From Owenia fusiformis (Eukaryota > Annelida > Polychaeta > Sabellida > Oweniidae): a stretch of 64,000 nt of DNA. Under the pieces are notes generated by a model, which made no database searches, had not been told where the DNA came from, and worked only from the letters and a program-made list of their open reading frames with translations. Position 1 is the first letter of the stretch; each line of letters opens with the position of its first letter. The DNA lies in assembly GCA_903813345.2 (NCBI GenBank), contig CAIIXF020000004.1, positions 7,953,525 to 8,017,524 of the forward strand, read 5' to 3'. Below, one piece after another: positions 25,601 through 38,400 of this stretch. A program made the translations under genes and the position numbers.

Positions 25601-28600
25601 CTTTTTTAACTTATATAACATGTTATCTAAAGTTTATCTTTGCCTACTTTCAACTTCTAAATTCCATATGTGAAACTGAATACTAGTAATGATGGAATTC
25701 TGTTTTTAAAATGACTTTCTCCCTTATTTTCACCATATATTAGCTGGTGCAATTTAAGAAGATTTATAAACTATTTATCTGGGATATCTAGTTCCCCAGC
25801 CCTTTGTTTTACTGTACATAGTTTCCTTTATATAACTATCAGATACATAAAGGTAATAAGAAAATTGATCCACTGAAACTGATGAATATTCAATTTTAAG
25901 AGAACTTTTTTATATATTTGCTGTGTTATCTGACCCAAATTACCCACTTGGTGGTGAAACTGGTAACTTCCCACTCGCATCTAGGTTATTGGAACAGCAA
26001 TGGCTTTGGTTCAAATTTCATTTGTTGGTGCCCTCAGTACACAAGATAACTGCTTAGTATGGGCAGGAATTTTCAAGATGACCACTAAATTCAAAATGGT
26101 CATCAAAATGTAATCTTTGATAACTTACATAAAAGTTGACATATTTGGTTCAAACTTTATATGGCATTGTTCAGGGACATATGAATCTACTCAATGAGGA
26201 GTTTTCAAGATGGCTGCTGAATTCAAAATGGCCACCAATAGGAGGCAATGCACAGTGGAAGTAATGTAACAAAGTGATGATTGATTTGATAGAATATTGT
26301 TTGTTTGGTGGAATTTGCTACTCCATAGAGTTGCTTTTCTTCAAGTTTGATTTTCCTTTTAGATTGTCCTAAACGATGCTCCCATTGTGGACCTAATATT
26401 TTTTTTGCAATAATTTAAGAAACGTACATGATTCCCCAGAAAGAGGACAGTGGGGTTATAAACATAGGGTTTACTTAAGGAGTCAGCATGAACACGCTGT
26501 AGAGAATAATAAAACATAACATCTAATTAAAATATAAAAACATAACCTTCAATTTTCTAAGTTATACATTACATTCTGATACTTTTAAAAATTACCTAAA
26601 ATCTTCATAGCATGTTTCAATCATCAATGCAAAGTATTATAGGCATATAATTATTTATTGAATGGAGCTTTACAGTACCTCATTTTAGGGTTCCATGACA
26701 CCGTTTCAGTTAAAATGTTATTTTTTACAAGATTCACTCTCCGACATTCTTACCCATTCAAATACACTCAGAGTTCACAATTACACAGGCATCATTTATA
26801 AAATAAAGTAAAAACAACAAAACAATTTTTAAATCAGTGATTTCATTTTATTCAATAATTCTGTTGCACCTGTAGTATATTTTTGGTGGTTTTTTATTCC
26901 ACAGAAATTTAAAAATTATCTTATTTATGTCCTTTATTATGTTCGCAGGAATATACTGTACTGCACTTAAAAATGAAAGTTGTGAGATTCCTAATGATTT
27001 AATTATTTGGACTCTTCCTTCTAAAGTTAAATTTCTTTGTTTCCATAGGTTTGATTTACTTTTCATGGTTCCTATCTTATCATAAATGCTATTATTAATA
27101 ATAAAGTATTATTAATAGTATTGCTTACATACCACCACAGTCACACATGTCCACTGAAATAATGTTAACATAATTCTAGTATTCATTCTGGTAATTTTTT
27201 TTGTTTATTCCGGTGTTTGGGGCAGGGTACTATCTACCCTGCAAGTTGCAGCTAAAATGCAGTAACAAAGGGTTATAAGTGCTGCAATAAAGACTTTAAA
27301 GCTATTTTAGCAATTATTTAAAATACTGTTAGCACGTATATACATAAGAATGTAGCTCAAAATTATAAGTGATTAAGTTCATATAAACATTGACTATTTG
27401 TCAACGTACACGGGCATTCACGTTTGTCTTCCCTGTAATAAAAGCTATCTACATACCCTAAGATTTAATAATTGTATTAAAAACTCGTAAGAAAGTCTGT
27501 CAAGAGTCTATTTGCACAAGTGTTCGCATGTCTCTCAACCACACTTGATCTGCATGTTATTTTGGTGTTTTAATATTAAAATCAGTGTATTTGCCATAAA
27601 GCGCAAGACTCTGTCATAAAAAGCTGTTAGATTATTAATTAAAACAACCACATGTACATGTTGTATCACATATTAAACATACTTTTTGTTTAACATACTG
27701 CGTCCATCTTGAAAATAACCGAAAAGATGTTCCTTTCAACAATACCAACTACTAGGTATACTATTGGGTTGCATTATAAGTTATGATACTGATTTCTTGG
27801 GGGGGGGGTTCACTTTTGCATTGATGTATATGCATATGCTTATTAGTAATTTCTGTTGACTGACCAAGAAACCCAATAGTGCACAGTTTATGTTGCTTAA
27901 ATTTTGGCATGCTGCCAAACATGATTGACTGTGTATTTGTTTTTGTTTTTACTCCACAAGTTGTCTGCACAAATGAGCTGAATATCAACTGAGTCTATTT
28001 CTGTTGTGATTATAAGTTATAAAGTTGTTATGAACGATTAAAATATGAACGATTAAAATAATTGAACTAGTTTATTCAGCTAATTAGTTCAAGAGGCTGA
28101 TTTTCAAGTTTGAATTTCCTTTTAGATTGTCCAAAACGATGCTCCAATTGTGGACCTATTGTGCCAATGGGCTGTCACGACTGAAAGAGCTGGGGACCAA
28201 CGAGCATTCGTTGTGGCTAAACTTCTGGAGAAACGACAAGCTGAGGTTCAAACAGAAGTAAGTGTAGAGTCAACATGTAGCTAAGAGGCAAACCCCACAA
28301 AAATTCTACACATTAGAGAAGTATTTTCTGAATGTTACCTTCCTAAAGCTGTAAAATGATGTCTGGTAGAAGTGGTCTCTGGATTGATTTTTTCTTGCCT
28401 ATTTAATTTTGCCTGTTTTTGGATCATGATTATACTCCTAAAGCTTAAATATTATCATTACTAGGGCGAATTATAGCATATCTAATGGGATATAGAATTA
28501 AATACAAATGTTTCAAAATAAAGGGGTCTTTTTCCAGAAATACCTAGAGAATGACATGATAGATGAGAAGGGGTCTCCAGATAATGAAATGATGATACCA

Positions 28601-29442
28601 ACAGGGCTCCCTATATACCAGAGCCAACTTGTCACATTTCTAGATGAAAAAGCACCTGTATTAGGTAAGTAAAATATGAGAGCACATTTTGTGAATATGC
28701 AGTTAGGACAACTTGAGGCAATTTCTACAGCTGTATAAATACCAAGTATCAAAGAATATAGTATATAAAGGAAATATTCTTACCTCAAAATCAAGATAGC
28801 TTCTGAGACCAAATATTAAATCTCCCTTACTGACTATTTGTCAATTTGAAAATGAACATGCAAAAACTAAATTGGCAGCCCTGGAAGTTTCACTTTTCCA
28901 CCCTTCCAAATTCAATTTGGATAGGTGTCAAACCTTTCAAATAAGTGAAACATATTACTGTACTCTCATTTTTCTGATGAGAAACTGACATGTTCATTTT
29001 AGAAACCTTTGAGACCCCTCAAAACAGGCAAGCATTTGGAAATCTTGTACTGCTTTTTGCCGAGCTCATCCGTCACGACGTGTTCTCCCATGATGCCTAC
29101 ATGAATCTTCTCATTGCTCGTGGGGATCTTGAAACTGCTCCACTATCAACCAATCAGATGGCAGCTATCCCGTTAGTGACTGAACCAGTTAGTGTTGAAC
29201 CTGTTAGTGGCTGTGGTACTCCAGGTGTATGTGGACCATCCAGTGTGAAATCTAACCTGGGCAGTGTGAAACATATTGAGGTATGGGATAATTATCATAT
29301 CTTCTCCCCCTTGTTCATAACATTTAATGTTTAAACCTGAGTAGTGTCATACATCAAGGTACATGTATTTAATGATTCTCATATCGTTAGCTCACTGCGA
29401 ATAACATTAAGTGTGGTGTCTTACCTAGGTGATATATCTAAA

Positions 29443-29486
<44 letters not shown>

Positions 29487-32400
29487 TATTTCCTAATGCA
29501 AGATACAAGTATACAAATAACATAATACAATACTAGCAACAGCAACAGGTTGTGTAACACTTACATTTTTCTAATCAATATTTCAAAGTTAAATAAAAAC
29601 TCCAAATTTGGATGGTTTCCCTTTTTGTATTTGCTTATAACATTATGTGCCAATGATATAACTACATTAATTTTTTGATCCTTTGTCCCTATCAATTTTT
29701 CTGTTGGACTCAGATCAATATTTTTGTTAAATTTATCTTGACAATATTTTTTCACTAATTCCCAAACCTGTTTAATATGTGGACACTCAACAAAGAAATG
29801 CTTGTATGTGTCTCTTAATTTACATTTTTCACATTCATTATCATCTTTCTTTTTCATCTTATACAGTAGTTCATTTGTTGGGTATATTTTATAAATTATC
29901 TTATAATAAAGGGACCTAAGTCTTGGCTCCTTCAGACATTGAACTGTTCTAAATATCAATTTCATATCTATGTCACCCTCTTCCCTCCATTTTTCAGGAA
30001 TATTAGGTAGTTCTGTTTGATTTTTTATTATTATATTTTTATAGTCTTTTAATTTTGCTGTTGCTATAACAATATTATTATACATATTTTCATTGCTTTT
30101 GTGAACAATGGTTTTATTATACAATAAAGATTTTAACAAATTATATTGCATTCTTAACTCTGGTCTAGGGCCTATGATATTTAAAATTTCCTCAAACTCC
30201 TTTATTTTATCATTTTCATCAATAATCTGTCTAAGTTTCTTTATACCCCTTTTAACCCATTCTTCAAAATATATAACCTTTCTACCATATCTCAAACTGT
30301 GGTTATTCCATAATATATCATCATTGTTTAATTCATTATGTAAATCTTTATTGTCTAACCATTGTTTAACAAGTTCAACATAAAATGATGGCATTTCATC
30401 CTGTTTTAATTTTGGTTTCAACTCTGCATATTTTATATTGTAGTCAAATATATCTACATGTCCCATTCTTTTTATAAAGTAAAGGAACATATGCTTCCAG
30501 CTTGACTCATAATTTTTAACATTTTTTATACGTGATACCCAGACCAATAGTGCAGCACTTTGCACAGAAAAAATGTCAACCATATTTAACCCACCATTTT
30601 CAATGCTTTGTCTTAGTATTTTTCTTTTGATCCGTTCACCTCCACGATAATGCGGTTTTAAATTCCAGATGAATTTGTATAAAACATTATTAATCTCTTT
30701 CAAGATCGAGTCAGGTGCCTTAAAAACCATTAATAAATTTGTTAATTGAGATGCTACTAAGCTTTTCACTAAATTAATTCTGCCAACAATGGATAAAGTT
30801 CTGTGTGACCATTGATTAATTATCTTGTTCATTTTAGTGATTTTTTTATTCCAGTTTTCTTGAATAGAAGCTGCAGATCCCCTGTTTCTAAAAAGTACCC
30901 CTAAAATTTTCAATTTTGCATTTTTACCTAATTGCCATTTTAATCCTGCAGGTGATTCAAGAGAGTTTTTATTTCTTCCTATCCACATTGCCTCTGATTT
31001 TTGCATATTCAACCTTAATCCAGAAACTTTATAGAAATCATCAATTACTTTTAAGAGTTCAATTAAAGAGTCTTTGTTTTTGACAAATACGGTTGTATCG
31101 TCGGCATATATTGTTAACTTAATTTCTTTATCATTTGGCAATTTTAACCCTTCAACGTTTTGATTTTGGCGTACTTTACAAGCAAACATTTCAGTAGCAA
31201 TGATGAATATTATTGCACTCAATGGACACCCTTGTCTCAGTCCAGCCTTTAACCTAAACCAATCTGTGAAATAACCATTATTTGAAACAGCAGCTAAATT
31301 ATATCTAAAATGATAGCATATGTAATAACTCTCATATCTGTCCCTTCATGTGACACAAACAGAGTAGTATATTTAAGGATGCAGTACCAGGTCAGCGTAG
31401 AAAAAGTTCCAGACATTAGATTTTGCTCATATTTTTTACAATGTATCACTATGATGTTATCATCATCCAAGTGCAATATGAAGAGGATTGACCGTCTGGT
31501 AATTACAAAATAAAAAATTTATTTTACCTACCCAAAATGAATCTTTTTACTTTTTTGAGTTTTCAAAAGAGCTGGCACCTTTCGAACCCTGGTTTTCGTA
31601 TCCACTAATTGCGACTCAAGAACAAGTTTTCCCATAAAAGTGAAAGAGATAAAATATGCTTGATAAAATGTTTGCAATTTAATTCTTTTCTGGAAACACC
31701 ATTATTGAAATAAACTATAATTTTTGAATAAGACTAAATGCGAAAATGACGTTCTTGGGAGCTAGCTTTCTCAAACCGGAAGTCAAACCTGCGCAAACAG
31801 ACGTGAAAACCGACCCGGTACTGCTTCCTTAACAACAAATGTTTGTTTTATATTGCAATTATATCTTCACTCAATGAATGAATTGAATTGATAATACTTG
31901 TACTTGTATCTGTTTTTTTATCATATCACACATCCCAAGAAAGTGCTATCTTGTCATCATCTTGTGATGATGGGCATTTGGAAGTCTGTCCGCATATTTG
32001 CTTAACAATGCATTTTACTGTATAACTGTATAATTATGTCTTGTAATTGATTTTGTGAGGAAGTCAATTGTTTTGGCTTGAAAGACAATAAAATCTTGAA
32101 TCTATATGCATCACATTTGGAAGTATGCGGGCATACATCAATCTTATCATCAAAATTCATAGAAAACTAAATCTTGAATTTTTACATATGCAGAGCAACG
32201 GGTATGCCAACATCTGATTAGGTTTTGGACATGTTGACTTATATACATAGCAGACATTTGCTCTTTAAAGTGATATATCTGTCACTGTGTGTCCTTTTAT
32301 CACTGTGTGTCTTTTTATCACTGTGTGTCTTTTTATCACTGTGTGTCTTTTTTTATAGCCACTGGATGATCCTATGAAAGCAGACCTAGACAACCAGATA

Positions 32401-35400
32401 TTTGATCCACAGTTTGACTTCTTCGCTTATCAAGATGAACAGAAGCCAAGTCCTGAACAGCCAGGTAATATATACTGTAAAACACATTGAATATGTGGAA
32501 GCAGTTTTCATGCATTTGTACATTATCCAGGTAATATATACATGTACTGTAAAACACATTGAATATGTGGGAGCAGTTTACACGCATTTGTACATTAACC
32601 AGGTAATATATACTGTAAAACACAATGAATATGTGGAAGCAGTTTTCATGCATTTGTACATTAGCCAGGTAATATATACATGTACTGTAAAACACATTGA
32701 ATATGTTGGAGCAGTTTTCATGCATTTGTACATTAGCCAGGTAATATATACTGTAAAACACATTGAATATGTGGGAGCAGTTTTCATACATTTGTACATT
32801 AGCCAGGTAATATATACTGTAAAACACATTGAATATGTGGGAGCAGTTTTCATGCATTTGTACATTAGCCAGGTAATATATACTGTAAAACACATTGAAT
32901 ATGTGGAAGCAGTTTTCATGCATTTGTACATTAGCCAGGTAATATATACATGTACTGTAAAACACATTGAATATGTTGGAGCAGTTTTCATGCATTTGTA
33001 CATTAGCCAGGTAATATATACTGTAAAACACATTGAATATATTGGAGCAGTTTTCATGCATTTGTACATTAACCAGGTAATATATACTGTAAAACACAAT
33101 GAATATGTGGAAGCAGTTTTCATGCATTTGTACATTAGCCAGGTAATATATACTGTACTGTAAAACACATTGAATATATTGGAGGAGTTTTCACGCATTT
33201 GTACATTAGCCAGGAAATATATACTGTACTGTAAAACACATTGAATATATTGGAGGAGTTTTCATGCATTTGTACATTAGCCAGGTAATATCTACTGTAA
33301 AACACATTGAATATATTGGAGCAGTTTTCACCCATTTGTACATAGCCAGGTAATATATACTGTAAAACACATTGAATATGTGGGAGCAGTTTTCATGCAT
33401 TTGTACATTAGCCAGGAAATATATACTGTACTGTAAAACACATTGAATATATTGGAGGAGTTTTCACGCATTTGTACATTAGCCAGGAAATATATACTGT
33501 ACTGTAAAACACATTGAATATATTGGAGGAGTTTTCATGCATTTGTACATTAGCCAGGTAATATCTACTGTAAAACACATTGAATATATTGGAGGAGTTT
33601 TCATGCATTTGTCCATTAACCAGGTAATATATACTGTACTGTAAAACACATTGAATATGTTGGAGCAGTTTTCATGCATTTGTACATTAGCCAGGAAATA
33701 TATACTGTACTGTAAAACACATTGAATATGTTGGAGCAGTTTTCATGCATTTGTACATTAGCCAGGTAATATATACTGTAAAACACATTGAATATATTGG
33801 AGCAGTTTTCATGCATTTGTACATTAGCCAGGTAATATATACTGTAAAACACATTGAATATGTGGAAGCATTTTCAAGCATTTGTACATACATTTGTTTA
33901 TTTTATTTTTTATTTATTTTATTGTTTTACAAGTCCATCCGTTTGTCCATCTATCCATCTGTCCTGTGTGTCTGTCTACCAGTCCCTTAATGTCATTTTG
34001 TGTTTCAGCCTCAGTTAAGTCTATCAGATCAGAAAAACAGGACACCCAGAGCCCAGCTGTGAGTCACGGTCCTACCCCAACCCAGGGGCAAGTTCACGCA
34101 CCACCCCCAGGCAAACAGCAATCACGTCACCTCATATATGCCACACATTTTCCTATCCCCCAGGATGAGAATTCGGTTCATGAGTGCAATCAACGAATGG
34201 TGACGCTCTATGGTGTAGGCAAGAGTAGAGAAGAGGTACAGTTTACAAAACTTTAAAATAAATTTCTTAATTATTTCATTTTTATTCATGAATAAGTTTA
34301 AAAGATTGATGATAATGGGAAATTGTTTATTCAGTAACATAAAGATAATAATGGTAAAATACGTTTCAATAATATTTTTGGGGTATTTTTTATGAATTAA
34401 TTTGGTTTCCTTGCCATTGTTAGAAAACTCACTTGCAGTAAGTAAAGTCTTGATACTTAGACCTCTTTACGTCCCCCTTGTTTAATATATCTTCCCCTCA
34501 TAGTAAATAATAATAACAATTATACCTTTCAGGCTAAACATACAGTCCGAAAAGTCACCAAGCGACTTTTCTCGAAGCTTAATCTGATCGACAACAAAAA
34601 CTCTAGCGAAAAATACAACATGAAAAGTACATTTAAAAAGTTTCAACAATTGTCCTATTACGACCAGCACTCTGTGACATCATCATGCACAATGGCAGTT
34701 TTGGAACAAGTTAGTAGTTTCGTGAGCCGCACGTCGACGTATCTACCTCTGTTGGAGAATATCTCGTATTTATTGGACCTCATGGAGTACTGCTTGAATA
34801 TCAATGGCTTACTGGAATTCGCAATACAGGTATTTTGGCTTTGTTCTCTATTTTCTTGTATAGCTCACATTTTGGCTTTGATTGTTTTTATGTTGCATAC
34901 TACTTGTGGGGGTTTCTTTGTTTTCTTGGATATCTCACATTGATTTGTCCAACTTCTGTCTTGTATATGTGACTTTGTACAAAGTGTGTACTGGGTATTG
35001 TTTAATAGTATTGAAGATATATCCAAAACTGACCACATTATCAATAAAACCTGTGTTTCGATATTTGCACATTTTGAAAATTCATGAAACTTCACAAACA
35101 TTTTAACTTTATTTCCTGGGTTTGACTGCATATTTTTAGTCTCTTCATTTACTCTCTGAAACAATTCCAGTTGTTGAAAGAAATGAAAGAGGTTGAGTTC
35201 CATGCGTCCAGTCTCAGAGGGAGCTACATTACATCACTGTGTCTATGTTTAGTCGCCATACTTAGGAAATACCATGCTTGTCTATTGTTGTCACCTGACC
35301 TAGCCATAGCAGCATTTGAGGGGTGAGTCCAGTAAATAGAATTTCTAAAACCAGTGATTATTCTAGCATAAAACAACCAGGTGTTCCACCCTCTAGAAAA

Positions 35401-38400
35401 ACTTAAAATTGTTAGTACCCTACCAATAGGCTCAGATATTTTGACCAAAATAATTTTGATCAATAGGATTTGGGCTGAAAGCCAAGCTGTTTTCTTTAAG
35501 ATGCAGCATTTAAGGGGTGAGTCCAATAAATAGAATAGCCAAATAGGATTATGGGATGTTTGATGCAAAACCAATGACCAACACTGTGCAAAAAAGGCTA
35601 TATAGTAATAGAATATCCTGTTAACTATGCTCTAATATCAACTGTCATAGTGTGAAATATCTCCCGTATCTCCCGTGTTGTATAGACACATGCTATATCC
35701 AGATATTTGGCGGACAACTAGTATAGTTAGTACTATTTGCCACTCTACTAAATATGAACTAATATAAGCTGTGTTATATATCAAGGCTAACATATAGTTT
35801 GTCTACCACTCTATCAGATCTACAGAAAGGATATACTAGCCGATTCTATGAACAACAGCTTCTTCTAGCATATATCAGGATATACTATTAAATCAGAGCT
35901 CCAAAAACAAGAGATACGCTAACTATACGAAATGACGTCATCACATCTTATTTCTGTAACTTATCTGGCTTATTAATGATTGATGACTTGTTTACATTGA
36001 TAATTAATCCGTTTGTTGAGTGAATGGATTAATTTTCTACAACCGAGGGTTCTTATTTCCTTAAAAATAATTTTTGAGTTCATTTTTTATATACATTTAA
36101 TTGTATAATGTCCCTAATGCTATGATAAACATTGTGTTAAATTTTGAATTTAATTGATCAACTCCATGGAAAGTTATTTTTTAATTATTGAGTTTTCCTC
36201 TCGATCGGTTTTACTCTGCAGATTGTTTACACCTGACAAGAAAAGCTATTTAATGTTAAAAACAGTTTAGGAATCTCAAACAATTTGTTTAAAATATCAG
36301 AGATAAACACTAGATTAGTCTTTGCGATTAAGCTGTTTCTATTTAGAATTTCACTATGACAAATTTACATTGATAATTAATCCGTTTGTTAGAGTTTATA
36401 ACATTGGCGCATTTAGAGATGCAAGTAAATTGCATGGAACTTAATACTTCATAATTCATGTTCTATGTTATCTAGATTATCTGAGATAAACATCAGATTG
36501 GTCTCAGTAATTGTATTGTATTGTATATTTATTGCCTCATTTATATGAGAGAATACATTTTAGTATACATATGGTTTACATATAAAATATAAAATACAAG
36601 GATAAGATTAAATTATGTGATAAAAAAGTTGTTGTTTTGGAAAACATAAAAATAAAGTGATAGAGAAATTATGTGTCAAGCAGAGCCAACAGGTTGGCTC
36701 TGTGATTGTACATTTTGTGTACACATGATGATACAATTATTAACGTCTCACATGAAACATCTGAGAGACCTAAAACTTTCTTCATAATAACACCCATACT
36801 GTCACCACGACAGCCAAGGGCTTCAAATATGTTATGCCTATATGGTTCATACATAGGGCATCTTAATATAAAATGTTCAATTGTTTCAGTTTCACAGAGG
36901 TTGCACAATATACATCGTTTTGAACCATTGAAGTTGTTCGTATTTAATACATGGGCGTTACATATCAATTGCATCATAGTTTTACACTGGCTTTGACATT
37001 TAGGATATTTCTGACAAATCAACCACCATATGCAAGGTTTTAAGTCTGTGACATAGTCACGTAGGTATAAAAGTTTGCCATAACATGAGCATTGCAAGAA
37101 AAATTGCTTGACCTCGACGGATCTTACAGCATTGACAATTTGCAGTCTCCATGACCTCTTCGACGGAAGATATCCAGAGTCCAGCACATTTTTAACCAGA
37201 TTTTCAATTCCTAGCATTTTGGTCTTAAGGAAAATGCGCCGGATAGGAGAGAAAATATCGGCATGGTTGTCATAAGTGACATGAAACATCTTTACTAACC
37301 GTGTTATAGTTATATCCCTGTAAATATTATTAAACCTAAGTAAACTCCAGAGATACATCATCTGCAACACTGTAATATAGCCGTCTATTGACAACCATCC
37401 CAACGGCATCGTTGCACTAGGATTGGCTGAGGTTTTGGGGAAAAATTGGATACGTTTGCCAATCTCCCTATGAGTCAATTCAAGCTTTTCAACATCTGAC
37501 GCTTGGTAATTTATAACTGGTGCCCCAAACAGCATGGTTGGAATAGAAAAGGCCCAGTACAGTTTTGATGCTGTTAAGGGTGACAAACCACCTGTTTTGT
37601 GCCCCAGTCCCAAAAGTGAGCAGAATTTTCGCTTACCACTAGTGCAGCGATCATTAACATATTGTGAGATATCATTTTTACTAGATATTGGAACACCAAC
37701 ATGAACAGTGAAATTGACCTTTGGAATTCTCGTGTCACCTATCTTGAGAACGACATGACCTTTAACACTTGAATCAGTGACCATATCATTAAATGTCAGA
37801 AAGTTACATTTCGCTGGATGGATTTCATATCGCCATCTTCTACTATGTTCAAAGGCAGCGTTTAACATAAGTTGCATATCCATTTGATTTGTGGCAATAA
37901 TGGTCATGTCATCCGCATAAGAAGGACATACACAGTTTACATCATCAATGTGGCCACCTATATTCATTTCACATAGATCCTGAATAAGGTCAGCCATGTA
38001 CAACTGATAAAATAGCATAGATAGGACACCCCCTTGGTGGACGCCCTGCATGACATTAAAAGGTTTAGAAAGTGTATTTGAACTTCCTACACGAACGGCA
38101 CATTCATATTTATGGTAATTATCATAAAGCATACGCCACAGTTTGCCATGGATACCAAGTTTATGTAGTTTGACCATCAATCCATCTAACCAAACGGTGT
38201 CAAATGCTTTTCTAATATCTAATGTGGCTAATATTACATTTCTATGCTTTTCGACATTGTGGGCAATGGTTTCCTGAACTAAAAGGGAAGTATGAACAGC
38301 AGAGCAATGACTCTGAGAAGCACCTTGTAAGTTAGGCATAATATTTTTTGCAAGGGATCCAATTCTTTTTAACACAATATGATCGTACACTTTACGCAAC

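Noticed and set aside
32372-33893. Long open frames on both strands rich in 'MYKCMKTA' or '[11 protein letters not shown]' repeats
   Set aside because: They are translations of the 66-bp minisatellite, whose length is a multiple of three; they overlap each other on both strands and share no known domain.
32461-33893. Possible CRISPR array
   Set aside because: No unique spacers; whole units repeat, and the context is a spliced animal gene.
34865-35203. 112-residue minus-strand ORF and overlapping plus-strand ORFs
   Set aside because: Overlap MED12 exons h/i and their introns; shadows of coding sequence.
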